60,152 nt of DNA from Methanolacinia paynteri (GCF_000784355.1 NZ_KN360943.1:33366-93517), one strand, 5' to 3'. Positions 1 to 8,953 are shown, counted from the stretch's first letter. Numbers and translations are program-made. The notes: generated from the sequence alone by a model not told the origin.

Positions 1-1
1 A

Positions 2-607
2 TTCACGAAAATAATATTCTTCCTGGTGATCTCTGTAGTAATCGGCTTTGTGGGGAGTTATCTGCTTCAAAAGACAGCTTCATTCATGCTGCGGAATGCA
101 AAACGCACTGTAAACAAGAGTATCATCCGGCTGAACTGGATAGCGGTTGCATTAATGTCGTTCAGCAACGGTTCGAACGATTCCCAGAAAGAACTCGGGA
201 TAATTGTACTTGTCCTGTTCAGTGCAGGCGAGATGGCGGTTCTTGAAGTTCCCCTGTGGGCGAGGATCATATGTGCGGCCCTTCTGGGGCTCGGTACGCT
301 CAGCGGGGGATGGAGAATAATGAAAACGCTCGGGGACAGGATATTCAAACTTCATCCCCTGCATTCCTTCGATTCCCAGCTGTCATCCGGAATCTCGGTA
401 GCTCTTTCGACCAGCCTGGGTGCACCGGTCTCGTCGACCCATATCATCTCGACCTCGATTATAGGTGTCGGAGCCGCGGAAAACCCGAAGAAGGTCAAAT
501 GGTCGACAGGGCGGGATATCGTGATAGCAATGATAATGACCATCCCGGTTACAATGGTTATTTCAGGTACAATCTACTATTTCATCTCATACCTGACAGG
601 GATCTGA
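2..607 (+). CDS. pitA: PiT family inorganic phosphate permease, C-terminal part (5' cut by window edge)
   Basis: This is the C-terminal part of a sodium/proton-coupled phosphate permease in the cytoplasmic membrane. The frame is open from base 2, so the internal GTG at 26 is not the true start. Visible are a hydrophobic first segment, the family signature in which SFSNGSNDSQKELG corresponds to the second PiT repeat's GANDxQ-like motif, and several further membrane helices, ending in a hydrophobic tail. A DUF47 (PhoU-like) gene follows after only four bases, the usual Pit/DUF47 pair. The family assignment rests on the repeat motif, the SSTHIISTSIIGVG segment and the neighbour. The actual ion coupled is not visible. 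Confidence 0.88.
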   Translation, partial: FTKIIFFLVISVVIGFVGSYLLQKTASFMLRNAKRTVNKSIIRLNWIAVALMSFSNGSNDSQKELGIIVLVLFSAGEMAVLEVPLWARIICAALLGLGTLSGGWRIMKTLGDRIFKLHPLHSFDSQLSSGISVALSTSLGAPVSSTHIISTSIIGVGAAENPKKVKWSTGRDIVIAMIMTIPVTMVISGTIYYFISYLTGI

Positions 608-611
608 TAAT

Positions 612-1256
612 ATGGCACGAAAATCGAAGGTGACCGAAAAGATAAAAATCCTCGACAATATCTTTCCCCCCGAATATGATTTCAAAGGAATGCTTGAGGA
701 GCAGGCGGTAAGCACACAGAAAGGAGTGGGAACGTTCGTTTTCTGGCTCAAGGATGTCCCGCTGAAAGATCCCCACAATATCGACAAAATCGCCGCCGAA
801 GTCGACGATTTAAGGCACAACCTGGAGCAGAAGATGGTGGAGGCATTCTCGACTCCGTTTGACAGGCAGGACATGTACACCTTATCAAGGCATATGGACT
901 ATATCCTGAACCATACGAAAGAGACGGCAAGGGAGATGTATTCCTTCGGTGTTTCGCCTGACGAGGCGATTGTCAAAATCGCCGACCAGATATTCCTGGG
1001 GACGGGACTAATGGTAGATGCAGTCAGGGCGATGAACAACGAAGAATCGAAGGTTGAAGAATACATCAGGCTGGCAAGAAGGTCGATGCATGAAATCGAT
1101 GACACCTACATAGAGAGTATGGCCGAACTCCTCCATACCGAAGATCCCATGAATGCATTGAGGAAGGGAGAGATCTATCATCATTTAAGGGAGATCGAAA
1201 GAGCTCTGAGGAGGGCGGTCGATCTTCTTCACAAGGCATTTTTAGGGATGAACTGA
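612..1256 (+). CDS. DUF47 family (PhoU-like) phosphate transport accessory protein
   Basis: A 214-residue, all-helical, charged cytosolic protein with the layout of the DUF47/PhoU_div family. Members are normally encoded next to PiT permeases and are thought to regulate phosphate uptake. The start ATG lies four bases after the permease stop, so the two are co-transcribed. The sequence has heptad-like charged helices throughout and ends in LREIERALRRAVDLLHKAF, typical of the last helix of PhoU-like bundles. No signal peptide or membrane segment is present. The role in phosphate uptake is inferred from family and context. Confidence 0.85.
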   Translation: MARKSKVTEKIKILDNIFPPEYDFKGMLEEQAVSTQKGVGTFVFWLKDVPLKDPHNIDKIAAEVDDLRHNLEQKMVEAFSTPFDRQDMYTLSRHMDYILNHTKETAREMYSFGVSPDEAIVKIADQIFLGTGLMVDAVRAMNNEESKVEEYIRLARRSMHEIDDTYIESMAELLHTEDPMNALRKGEIYHHLREIERALRRAVDLLHKAFLGMN

Positions 1257-1342
1257 TCATTCCCAACTCTGATATTTTTTTGATCGACGCGATTATCAAA
1301 ATCAACATTAATTCCGGTTAAAAACGAAATTCAACTGATACG

Positions 1343-1355
1343 AAATAATAAATAC
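1343..1355 (+). promoter_or_regulatory. TATA-type promoter box of first Cache-HAMP sensor gene
   Basis: AAATAATAAATAC begins 40 bases before the ATG at 1383. With archaeal spacing (about 25 bases from TATA centre to start site) transcription would begin at or just before the ATG, and no Shine-Dalgarno is present, so a leaderless or near-leaderless mRNA is expected. The identical 13-mer precedes the third paralogue at 4503-4515 at nearly the same distance. Confidence 0.55.
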
Positions 1356-1382
1356 GAACGACTTTAAAAATACCCCTTACCC

Positions 1383-2819
1383 ATGGACCTTAGAAAAAAG
1401 GTAATAGTCCTTTATCTTTGCATTACGCTGATGATAATCTTGTTCATAGGAATCTCCCTCCCGATATCATTAGAAGAAGAAAATATCCATATCACCTCTG
1501 AAAAATCGATAGATAATCTAAACCATGTAGATTTTGCACTTACAAATTTTATTGATCATTCAAAATACGACGTATATGCCTTGTCACTCAATGAGAATAT
1601 AGAGACAGACGATACTTCAGGATTCTCCAATTTTTTGAATAATTCCGATAATTACGGGTATTCCTCAAACAAAACTGAACAGGAGATCATCAAAGTACTG
1701 AGGGATTTTCAATACACGCACCCTTATGTCCAGTCCGCCTACCTGGGTTACGAAAACGGGGCATTCATAAGATCACAGCAACTGGGAAATATTACGACCT
1801 ATGATCCCAGGACGAGACCGTGGTATACTCTTGCAAAAGAGAAACCCGGAGAGGTGGTAATTACACAGCCGTATATGCCGATAACATCATCCGACATAAA
1901 AATTGGAATCTCAAAGGCCGTCATCGATCAAAACGGGACAGTATCCGGTGTTGTGGGTACAGATATCACCCTGGTAAACCTGACAAATTATATCTCCGGC
2001 ATAAAAACAGGCAATGAAGAAGGAGTAATACTGACCGACCGGAACGGGGTTATTCTTGCAAGCGGGAACTCATCTCTCCTTTTTACCAACATTCAAAATA
2101 TATTGAAGGATCAGACCGATAATTTCCTGAATACGGATGAAGGCATTATTGTTATCGACGATTCATATTTCAGCTATTATACATCCCCGGAGCTTGGATG
2201 GAAGATGGGGGAGATAATTCCGTTCAGGGTATTAAACCAGCAGATTTACGAATCATTTATCCAGATCCTGATCTTCGTGGTTTTTGCACTGGTTCTTCTC
2301 AGTATAATAACCATTTTTATGATTAATCGCACAGTGATCAGGCCGATTTCAGAACTAACCGAAGTCAGCAGGAAAATTGCCGAGACCAGGGATCTCGACC
2401 AGGAGATCAATACGGATATCGGGGATGACGAGATCGCAACACTTGCCCGTTCCCTGAAATTGATGGTAGATACCATCCGCAAAGACGACCTGGAAAGGAA
2501 AGAGATGGAAAAGCAGGTCGCAATTTCAATAAAACAGATCGAGGATAACATAAGCAAATTGTCTATATTGAACGACGAGATCAGAAATCCGCTGACAGTT
2601 ATCCTCGCCTGGGCCGAGATGGTCGAGGACGAGAAGACCAAAGAATTGTTGCTTAAACAGATCTATGAGATCGATTCCAAAATTACCGATCTCGACAGGG
2701 GATGGCTGCAGTCTGAGAAGGTCTGGAAGTTCCTGCACCGGTATTACGGTATTCAGTGCGGAGAGGGAACATGCGATGTTGAGAATAACGGCAAGGAACC
2801 GGATGAAAATCCGGAATAA
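1383..2819 (+). CDS. Membrane sensor: Cache domain, HAMP, kinase-like H-box with Asp in place of His (paralogue 1 of 3)
   Basis: A 478-residue transmembrane signalling protein. TM1 is at about 7-29, followed by an extracellular Cache-type sensor (about 30-290) with the typical YDPRTRPWY segment at 140-148. TM2 lies at about 293-316, a HAMP linker follows, then a coiled region leading to NDEIRNPLTVI at about 397-407. That segment matches the dimerisation (H-box) helix of histidine kinases, but the phosphoacceptor His is Asp398. No ATPase (N, G box) domain follows, and the protein ends in a short conserved tail including GWLQSEKVWKFLHRYYGI. It is therefore not a normal histidine kinase. It is the first of three tandem paralogues. 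Ligand and output are unknown; the domain reading is strong, the signalling mode is inference. Confidence 0.82.
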   Translation: MDLRKKVIVLYLCITLMIILFIGISLPISLEEENIHITSEKSIDNLNHVDFALTNFIDHSKYDVYALSLNENIETDDTSGFSNFLNNSDNYGYSSNKTEQEIIKVLRDFQYTHPYVQSAYLGYENGAFIRSQQLGNITTYDPRTRPWYTLAKEKPGEVVITQPYMPITSSDIKIGISKAVIDQNGTVSGVVGTDITLVNLTNYISGIKTGNEEGVILTDRNGVILASGNSSLLFTNIQNILKDQTDNFLNTDEGIIVIDDSYFSYYTSPELGWKMGEIIPFRVLNQQIYESFIQILIFVVFALVLLSIITIFMINRTVIRPISELTEVSRKIAETRDLDQEINTDIGDDEIATLARSLKLMVDTIRKDDLERKEMEKQVAISIKQIEDNISKLSILNDEIRNPLTVILAWAEMVEDEKTKELLLKQIYEIDSKITDLDRGWLQSEKVWKFLHRYYGIQCGEGTCDVENNGKEPDENPE

Positions 2820-2904
2820 TTTTTTTTTATTTGTTGGCGGCAAAATCTTTCCCAATCGACAATATAATGAAATTCCGGGAAGAATAAGACTGTTCTAAAG
2901 ACAA

Positions 2905-2918
2905 GATATATATACTTT
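2905..2918 (+). promoter_or_regulatory. TATA-type promoter box of second sensor gene
   Basis: GATATATATACTTT lies about 27 bases (centre) before the GTG at 2938. No ribosome-binding site is seen, so the mRNA is probably leaderless. The T-rich run just after the previous stop (2820-2828) is a plausible archaeal terminator for paralogue 1. Confidence 0.5.
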
Positions 2919-2937
2919 ATTACCGTCCCTTAACATT

Positions 2938-4368
2938 GTGAATCTTAGAACAAAGGTTATAGTCCTGTATGTTATCATTACCCTCCTGATAATTTTGTGC
3001 ATAGGGGTGATACTGCCAATATCATTGCAGGAGCAGAACCTTAACGCAATCTCTGAGAAATCGATCGAAAAGTCGATGCATGTCGACTTTGCACTCTCCA
3101 ATTATATAAATGAAGCAAAATATGATGTCCTCGGGTTGTCGCTGAATAATATCGTCAGAACCCCCGACGACTCGGAATTTACCTGTTACCTGATCGGCCG
3201 GGACGGATCTTTTCATTTCTCTGATAGCGGAACTGAAAGGGAGATCGTTGACGTCCTGGACGGATTCCAGGTGAGCCATCCCAACGTACAGTCGGTATAC
3301 ATGGGCCGCGAGAACGGGGCGTTCGTCAGGTCCTATGCCTGGGAAAATGCTTCAGACTACGATCCCCGGTCAAGACCCTGGTATATCCTTGCGACCGAAA
3401 ACCCCGGGGAGGTTGTTATCACTGACCCGTACATCCCGATTACGACACCGTACGTTAAGATCGCGATCGCCAAGGCCCTCGTCGACAATGAAAGCAATGT
3501 CTACGGGGTAGTCGGTACGGATCTCAATCTTATGAACCTGACCGGTTATATTACCGGGATTGAAACGGACTATGAAGGTGAAATGATTCTGACCGATCGC
3601 AACGGAGTAATCATTGCCAGCAGGAATGAATCAGCCTTGTTTACGAATATCAGCGGCATACTCAATAACCAGACGGGAGCCTTTATGAACTCGGATGAAG
3701 GGGTTTTAGTTGTCGACGACGGGTATTTCGTATACTATACGTCTCCCGATCTCGGGTGGAAGATCGGGGAGATCATTCCGTTCAATGTTATCAACAGGCA
3801 GATTTACGAATCAATCCTCCAGATCCTGATCTTTGTGATCTTCGCCCTGTTTCTCCTCAGTATAATTACAATGCTTGCCCTGAACCGCACGATTCTCAGG
3901 CCACTTTCGGACCTGACCGAGGTCAGCACGAGAATTGCCGAAACCGGGGATCTCGACCAGGAGATTCGCGAGGAGAAGACGGACGGGGAGATAAGAAAAC
4001 TCGCCTGTTCGTTCAAGGCGATGGTCGAGAAGATCCGCAGCGAGGAAGAGGAGAGAAAGAATATGGAGATCCAGGTGGCCGACTCCATAAAGCAGATCGA
4101 AGGGAATATGGGAGATATGGCGATCCTGAACGACGAAATCAGGAATCCGCTGACCGTGATCGTCGCCTGGGCCGAGATGGCTGACAAGGAGATAAGGGAC
4201 AAGATCCTCGAACAGGTCGCGGTTATCGATAAGATCATAAATTCTCTCGACCGGGGCTGGCTCCAGTCCACGAAGGTCTGGAAATTCCTCAACCGCTACT
4301 ACGGGATTCACAACAGGACGGATCAGGACAACAAAAAAGAGGAGGAGGGCAAAGAAGAACACAGGTGA
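2938..4368 (+). CDS. Membrane sensor: Cache domain, HAMP, kinase-like H-box with Asp in place of His (paralogue 2 of 3)
   Basis: A 476-residue paralogue of the gene just upstream, same architecture and length: TM1 near the N-terminus, Cache sensor with YDPRSRPWYIL, TM2, HAMP, then ILNDEIRNPLTVIVAWAEM and the tail GWLQSTKVWKFLNRYYGI. As in its neighbours the H-box His is Asp and no ATPase domain follows. The start is GTG, supported by the TATA box at the right distance and by alignment with the MNLRTKV/MDLRKKV starts of the paralogues. The Cache domains differ more than the C-terminal module, suggesting different ligands feeding one kind of output. Function beyond sensing is not visible. Confidence 0.82.
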   Translation: MNLRTKVIVLYVIITLLIILCIGVILPISLQEQNLNAISEKSIEKSMHVDFALSNYINEAKYDVLGLSLNNIVRTPDDSEFTCYLIGRDGSFHFSDSGTEREIVDVLDGFQVSHPNVQSVYMGRENGAFVRSYAWENASDYDPRSRPWYILATENPGEVVITDPYIPITTPYVKIAIAKALVDNESNVYGVVGTDLNLMNLTGYITGIETDYEGEMILTDRNGVIIASRNESALFTNISGILNNQTGAFMNSDEGVLVVDDGYFVYYTSPDLGWKIGEIIPFNVINRQIYESILQILIFVIFALFLLSIITMLALNRTILRPLSDLTEVSTRIAETGDLDQEIREEKTDGEIRKLACSFKAMVEKIRSEEEERKNMEIQVADSIKQIEGNMGDMAILNDEIRNPLTVIVAWAEMADKEIRDKILEQVAVIDKIINSLDRGWLQSTKVWKFLNRYYGIHNRTDQDNKKEEEGKEEHR

Positions 4369-4383
4369 TCTGATTCGGAAAAA

Positions 4384-4468
4384 CCGGGCCGGTTGCTGTG
4401 ATTACTTCACGTTCGTGCCGAATGATTCATGAGAAGATCATGATTTCATTGAATCGGCTTTGGCCCGG
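4384..4468. other. Structured intergenic element (nested inverted repeats) between sensor paralogues 2 and 3
   Basis: A GC-only stem, CCGGGCC (4384-4390) with GGCCCGG (4462-4468), encloses a second long hairpin: GCCGA (4417-4421) with TCGGC (4454-4458), then ATGA/TCAT, then TCATGA/TCATGA around a GAAGA loop. It stands out from the AT-rich surroundings. It could be a small RNA, the terminator of paralogue 2, or a regulatory leader remnant. The TATA box of paralogue 3 lies downstream of it at 4503, so it is probably not in that gene's mRNA. Confidence 0.4.
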
Positions 4469-4502
4469 CGATATTACAGGCATTTCACCCCGGTGGTGCA
4501 AC

Positions 4503-4515
4503 AAATAATAAATAC
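4503..4515 (+). promoter_or_regulatory. TATA-type promoter box of third sensor gene
   Basis: AAATAATAAATAC, identical to the box at 1343-1355, starts 39 bases before the ATG at 4542. No Shine-Dalgarno is visible, consistent with a leaderless transcript. Confidence 0.55.
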
Positions 4516-4541
4516 ACAATTATTAATATAGAGACTTTATC

Positions 4542-5945
4542 ATGGATCTTAAAACAAAGGTCATTTTTTTATACCTCATTATAGCCGTTATTGTTTTGAT
4601 CCTGGTTGGCGTAGTCCTGCCGTCCTCGCTTGAAAAACAAAATCTCGACACAATATCCGACATATCAGTCAGAGAACTGAAATATATCGATTTTTCACTT
4701 ACAAACCTGATCAGTGAAGCGAAATACGACATCAATGAGCTTTCGGTGAAAGAGGTCGTACAGACACGTGACGATTCGGATTTTACAAGTTTCCTTAATG
4801 CATCGGAAGATACATTCGAGTATTCGATCGGGGAGACGGAACAGGATATCATCGATTTAATGCTGGAATACCAGACTACGCATCCGTATGTGAATTCGGT
4901 TTACATGGGAAGGGAGAACGGCACTTTCGTAAGGTCGCAGGAGAGGGCAAGAAACACGGCTTACGACCCGCGTGAAAGACCGTGGTATATTCTGGCAAAA
5001 GAGAATCCCGAAGAGGTTATGGTTACCGAACCGTACAGTTCGCTCACGACACCGGATATAAATCTCGGAGTCGTCAAAGCCCTCGTCGATCAGGACGGCG
5101 AGGTTTACGGGGTCATCGGAGCGGACATCACCCTGGAAAAACTGAGGGAATATATTAACTCCATAAATACGGTGGAAGAGGGGGACATCATTCTCACCGA
5201 CAGCAACGGGATAATCCTTGCGTACCGTAACTCATCATACCTTTTTACGGATATAGAAGGGATCCTGCAGAACTATACGCCTGCATTCCTGAACGAGGAG
5301 CAGGGGGTAATCTTCCTGGACGGAGACTATTTTGTATATTACACCTCGCCGGAACTTGGATGGAAGATTGGCGAGATATTCCCGGCCGAGTACATCAACC
5401 AGAAGATCAACGAATCGATCGTGAAGATCCTCGTATATGTAATAATCACACTGATTTTGCTGAGTGCACTGACCCTGCTGACACTGAATTATACAATAAT
5501 CAAACCCATCTCCGCTCTTACCGCGGTCAGCAGGAAGATTGCAGAGACTGGTGATCTCGACCAGGAGATCGATGTGAAAGGCACGGGAGAGATCGGATCG
5601 CTGGCACGTTCCTTCAAGGCGATGGTTGACAGGATAGAAACGGACGAGATCGAAAGGCTGGAGATGGAGAGGCAGATTGCAAACGCAGTGGTGCAGATAG
5701 AGGAGAATATGGGCCAGCTTGCAATTCTGAACGACGAGATCAGGAACCCCCTGACTGTCATCGTGGTTAATGCAGAACTGGCCCCGGAAGAGAACGGGGA
5801 GCCGATTCTAAACCAGGCTTATGAGATCGACAGGATTGTCAGGCAGCTTGACAGGGAATGGCTCAGTTCGGAGAAGGTCTGGTCTTTCCTTCGCCGGTAT
5901 TACGGGATCGATCACAGGAAAAACGATGACGAAGATTCGAAATGA
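4542..5945 (+). CDS. Membrane sensor: Cache domain, HAMP, kinase-like H-box with Asp in place of His (paralogue 3 of 3)
   Basis: A 467-residue third paralogue. TM1 is at the N-terminus, the Cache domain contains YDPRERPWYIL, TM2 is at about 288-312, HAMP follows with the shared SRKIAETGDLDQEI, then AILNDEIRNPLTVI and the tail EWLSSEKVWSFLRRYYGI. It has Asp at the H-box His position and lacks a catalytic ATPase domain, like the other two. The three genes are separated by 118 and 173 bases, each with its own TATA box, so they look like independently transcribed duplicates, not an operon. A T-rich run follows the stop at 5949-5955. Confidence 0.82.
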   Translation: MDLKTKVIFLYLIIAVIVLILVGVVLPSSLEKQNLDTISDISVRELKYIDFSLTNLISEAKYDINELSVKEVVQTRDDSDFTSFLNASEDTFEYSIGETEQDIIDLMLEYQTTHPYVNSVYMGRENGTFVRSQERARNTAYDPRERPWYILAKENPEEVMVTEPYSSLTTPDINLGVVKALVDQDGEVYGVIGADITLEKLREYINSINTVEEGDIILTDSNGIILAYRNSSYLFTDIEGILQNYTPAFLNEEQGVIFLDGDYFVYYTSPELGWKIGEIFPAEYINQKINESIVKILVYVIITLILLSALTLLTLNYTIIKPISALTAVSRKIAETGDLDQEIDVKGTGEIGSLARSFKAMVDRIETDEIERLEMERQIANAVVQIEENMGQLAILNDEIRNPLTVIVVNAELAPEENGEPILNQAYEIDRIVRQLDREWLSSEKVWSFLRRYYGIDHRKNDDEDSK

Positions 5946-6333
5946 ATTTTTTTCCAAGATCAGATCTCTTCTTTAAGATATTTTCAGGATTTTTTTCGTT
6001 AACAAATGTGATCCGAAAACCTTGTATGATAAAGTAAAGCTTAAATAGACCTTAAAATAAGCGAAAAACGGGTTTTTTTGCATCCACACAGAAGCCTCAG
6101 ATTCTACGATCTCCTTGTCATTCGATATGAACATCGTCCTGAAAAAACAGGGCGATGACGTGTCGTTATATCGAGGCAATTTGGGTTTTATTCCCTGTAA
6201 AAACGGCATATTCGCGTTGTTTAAATCCGACCTTCAAAACCCCGTTCAAAACGGCAAAATAAGCTCAAATTGAGGAGTTTTTGGAGGAGGATCTCATCAA
6301 AAATAAGACCTTAACAGGATATTTGGGATATTA
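5946..6333. other. Gene-free interval with a 10-bp hairpin
   Basis: No convincing gene is seen in these roughly 390 bases. The only clear structure is the inverted repeat CATCGTCCTG (6132-6141) with CAGGGCGATG (6148-6157), one G-T pair, around an A6 loop. An open frame on the minus strand (5973-6209) shows no family resemblance and no ribosome-binding site. Confidence 0.4.
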
Positions 6334-6690
6334 TCATTTCCCTTCTTTGTGAAATTCGAGGGCATTCAGTGCGAACCGGGAGTATGCAGCGGCCGGACCT
6401 CCTCCCATCTCGATTGCGACATCGATTGTCTCGAAGATCTCCTTTTCGGATGCACCCGCCAGATGAGCCTGCTGGACATGCCATTCGATGCAGGGCTCGC
6501 ATTTTGTAACGATGGATATCGACAGTGCCATGAGCTCCTTATGTTTCCGGGAAAGAGCTCCGTCCTCGAACGCCTTCTTTTCCAGCTCGGTGAAAGACCC
6601 GTAAGTGCTACAGTTCTCCAGGTACCTTGAATGAAGTTCTCTCCTGTCGACTATACTCTGGTTGATCTTTTCCCTGACGAATTTTTCCAT
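6334..6690 (-). CDS. Carboxymuconolactone decarboxylase / AhpD-like protein
   Basis: A 118-residue soluble protein of the AhpD-like family. The core shows KHKELMALSISIVTKCEPC, with the family's CxxC redox pair (CEPC), then EWHVQQAHLAGASEKEIFETIDVAIEMGGGPA, the usual His and helix pattern. Such proteins act as small thiol peroxidases or thiol-disulfide partners. The specific substrate in this organism cannot be told. It stands alone, on the strand opposite to the sensors, and its codon use resembles the rest of the genome, unlike the AT-rich genes that follow. Confidence 0.85.
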   Translation of the reverse strand: MEKFVREKINQSIVDRRELHSRYLENCSTYGSFTELEKKAFEDGALSRKHKELMALSISIVTKCEPCIEWHVQQAHLAGASEKEIFETIDVAIEMGGGPAAAYSRFALNALEFHKEGK

Positions 6691-6977
6691 ACGCTTCCGT
6701 CCTGATCAATAGGTTGCTCCGGTTTCAATTATTTTTTTCCGTTGGAGAAAATGCGAAAAAGTCAGGGAGTTAAGAAAGGCCTGACGGAATTCATAGAACT
6801 TACTCTCTAAACGTGGTATCTAACGTCGTTCGGGTTTTCAAGGCAACTCAAAAAAATTATGAACCAGAAAGGAAAAGGACTGGAATCATTACTTTAACGT
6901 TGAAATGTAGAATGAGAATAGCGATAGCTCTAAAAATATTTATTGTAATCATTGAAATTCTAAAACAATAGTAACTT
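6691..6977. other. Gene-free interval at the edge of the AT-rich island
   Basis: These roughly 290 bases mark the change from ordinary composition to the strongly AT-rich stretch that starts near 6880. They include a short inverted repeat (TCAGG near 6762, CCTGA near 6780). No gene or RNA is recognised. Confidence 0.35.
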
Positions 6978-8228
6978 TTAATCAAATCCCTGTAATTTTA
7001 TATAATTAGTTAATTCTTCATATTCTTTAAATAGATATTTCAAGAGAATCTTTTCAATAAGTTCCTTATGTAAATTAATCACTTTATATGTAAAAAAAGG
7101 AGTCACATTATCAGAAGAACCATTATGGATTATTTCACTTCTGATTCTATAACAATCTTTGAAGAACTTATAACATTCATTTTGGCCTTTAATGTCATCA
7201 TACAATAAAGATGCGATATTTTTAGAAACTTTTTCTGATAATCCACTCCTTTCATTATTGAGTAATAATATTTCAAATGAAGAAATAATCTTTAAAAATT
7301 TCAATTGAATGTTGAAATCAGTAAATGCATCTCCTACCCACATAACAGAATCAATAATTTTTTTATCTAAATTTGTTTTATTTTCTTTATTATAACGAAT
7401 TATAAGAGCATCAAATATTTTATCATTGAATAAATCTTGCATATTGGCTGTTCCAGATTTAATATTGATTTTTTCAGAATAAGAGGAATAATTCAGATTA
7501 GAAATATTTACATAAAATCCTCTTTTAGATTCTTCTTTTTTATTAGAGACAGGTTTTAGATAACCAAAATAACGGATAATTTTCGCTATTTCATCAAAAA
7601 ATAAATCTGCTTCTTCAATCGAAGCCGATGAAGTAAAATTCCGATTTTGTATTTCAAAGATAGGAATATCTTTATAAAAAATTCCTTTTTCTATATCTCT
7701 TCCTATACCCTTGATTATAAATTCTCGATCTTCTTCTTTTAGCTTATTAATATTTTCAGATTTCTCCATTAAATCATATATTGAGGGGTAAATAAAGCAA
7801 TTTCCAATTTTTATTATATCTGATGTCTCAATATTATAAATATGTAAAATATTTAAATAACTTTTTAACTTTAATAAATTACTAATATCCTTAACTAATT
7901 GCTCTTCATTCTTATAATCCCCATATGCATATTTTCTAGCAATTTCACTTAATTCCCCCGAAATTCCATTTCGTTGTAATTTAGAGAGAGTTCCTTTTCT
8001 TTCTTTTACAATTTTTTCATTTATCAGACTAATTTTTGAATGAAATGTTTCATTTCCATACAAACAAAATCCACCAATGAAAAATCGAGATATATAATCT
8101 CGATTATATTCACTACTTTTTGGTACAACAATTAATTCTTTTGCAGCTTCTTTTATCCCTTCTTTTACAGTTTCTTTTAATTTAATATTGAACCCTTCTT
8201 GTATGTCAGTGAATAAATTCTTCATCAC
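6978..8228 (-). CDS. Apea-like HEPN domain protein, AT-rich (probable defence gene)
   Basis: A 416-residue soluble protein. The C-terminal third carries the HEPN hallmark: LKIISSFEILLLNNERSG, then CYRIRSEIIHNGSS with the R-x4-H motif at Arg363-His368, as in Apea-like HEPN domains, which are usually metal-independent RNases in defence or toxin systems. The N-terminal 250 residues are Lys, Ile and Asn rich and unrecognised. The gene is far more AT-rich than its surroundings, pointing to recent transfer. A small membrane protein gene is encoded just upstream on the same strand. The HEPN call is fairly firm; a role in virus defence is inference. Confidence 0.7.
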   Translation of the reverse strand: MMKNLFTDIQEGFNIKLKETVKEGIKEAAKELIVVPKSSEYNRDYISRFFIGGFCLYGNETFHSKISLINEKIVKERKGTLSKLQRNGISGELSEIARKYAYGDYKNEEQLVKDISNLLKLKSYLNILHIYNIETSDIIKIGNCFIYPSIYDLMEKSENINKLKEEDREFIIKGIGRDIEKGIFYKDIPIFEIQNRNFTSSASIEEADLFFDEIAKIIRYFGYLKPVSNKKEESKRGFYVNISNLNYSSYSEKINIKSGTANMQDLFNDKIFDALIIRYNKENKTNLDKKIIDSVMWVGDAFTDFNIQLKFLKIISSFEILLLNNERSGLSEKVSKNIASLLYDDIKGQNECYKFFKDCYRIRSEIIHNGSSDNVTPFFTYKVINLHKELIEKILLKYLFKEYEELTNYIKLQGFD

Positions 8229-8353
8229 AATTGATTATTAATATGCTTATGCAAACAGAACTCTAAATTGGTTAAATTAATACTTTAATTAAAATCAAAA
8301 AAATAACTGCATAACGCCAGTATTGAAGTTTTTAAAGGAAATAATAATCCTGA

Positions 8354-8809
8354 TTATTTCAATGAATTTATTGCAGTATCGATACTTTTAATCGCACAGT
8401 CTAATTCATAATAACTTTTACCTGCGTTCTGTTTATTTTCAAAATAGTCTTTTGCATTTTTGATATGATCATATACTTTACTGATTTTTTCTTCTGCATT
8501 ACTATCGAAATATGACAATTTATCATAGTTCATATCGTAAAATCGAAATAAATCATCAAAATAATTTCTATTAAATGCTCTATCAAAATTTGACATTCGC
8601 TGATGACCCTTTTCTTTTTCTATATCTCGCATTAATTCATCGATTTTTTTTGGTAATGAGTTAAGATCGCTAATAAAGAGATTTTGGTATCTCTTTTTTA
8701 TTTTATTGTTTATTGAATTATCATAAAGGAATTTTAAAGCAAAACCAACTACAACTCCAAAAAGAGTAAATAATCCTGTAATTATTGCACTAAAATCAGT
8801 AATTTGCAT
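8354..8809 (-). CDS. Small membrane-anchored hypothetical protein, AT-rich
   Basis: A 151-residue protein with one N-terminal membrane helix (about residues 5-28, TDFSAIITGLFTLFGVVVGF) followed by a charged, helical cytosolic part rich in Lys, Asn and Tyr. No family is recognised. It has the same extreme AT content as the HEPN gene about 125 bases downstream on the same strand, and both sit beside tRNA-Thr, so they probably arrived together. A membrane-bound partner or sensor for the HEPN protein is possible but nothing in the sequence shows it. Confidence 0.65.
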   Translation of the reverse strand: MQITDFSAIITGLFTLFGVVVGFALKFLYDNSINNKIKKRYQNLFISDLNSLPKKIDELMRDIEKEKGHQRMSNFDRAFNRNYFDDLFRFYDMNYDKLSYFDSNAEEKISKVYDHIKNAKDYFENKQNAGKSYYELDCAIKSIDTAINSLK

Positions 8810-8953
8810 TTTATCCCTGTATTACCTTATACTTCACAATTGGATTTAACTTTTAATGTAATCTTTTTACAAAAAACCAAAATATTTTCCAAACAAAATA
8901 AGCTTAAAAATCACTTAAAATCAAAAAAGAACATCTTCATGTCCCAAAAAGAA

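Noticed and set aside
5973-6209. A 78-codon minus-strand frame after the third sensor
   Set aside because: No ribosome-binding site, no family resemblance, and it crosses a hairpin and T-rich runs.
6691-6977. An attachment site showing that the HEPN island integrated into tRNA-Thr
   Set aside because: The segment CGGGTTTTCAAG near 6830 only loosely resembles the T-arm and is in the wrong orientation for a direct repeat; no integrase is present.
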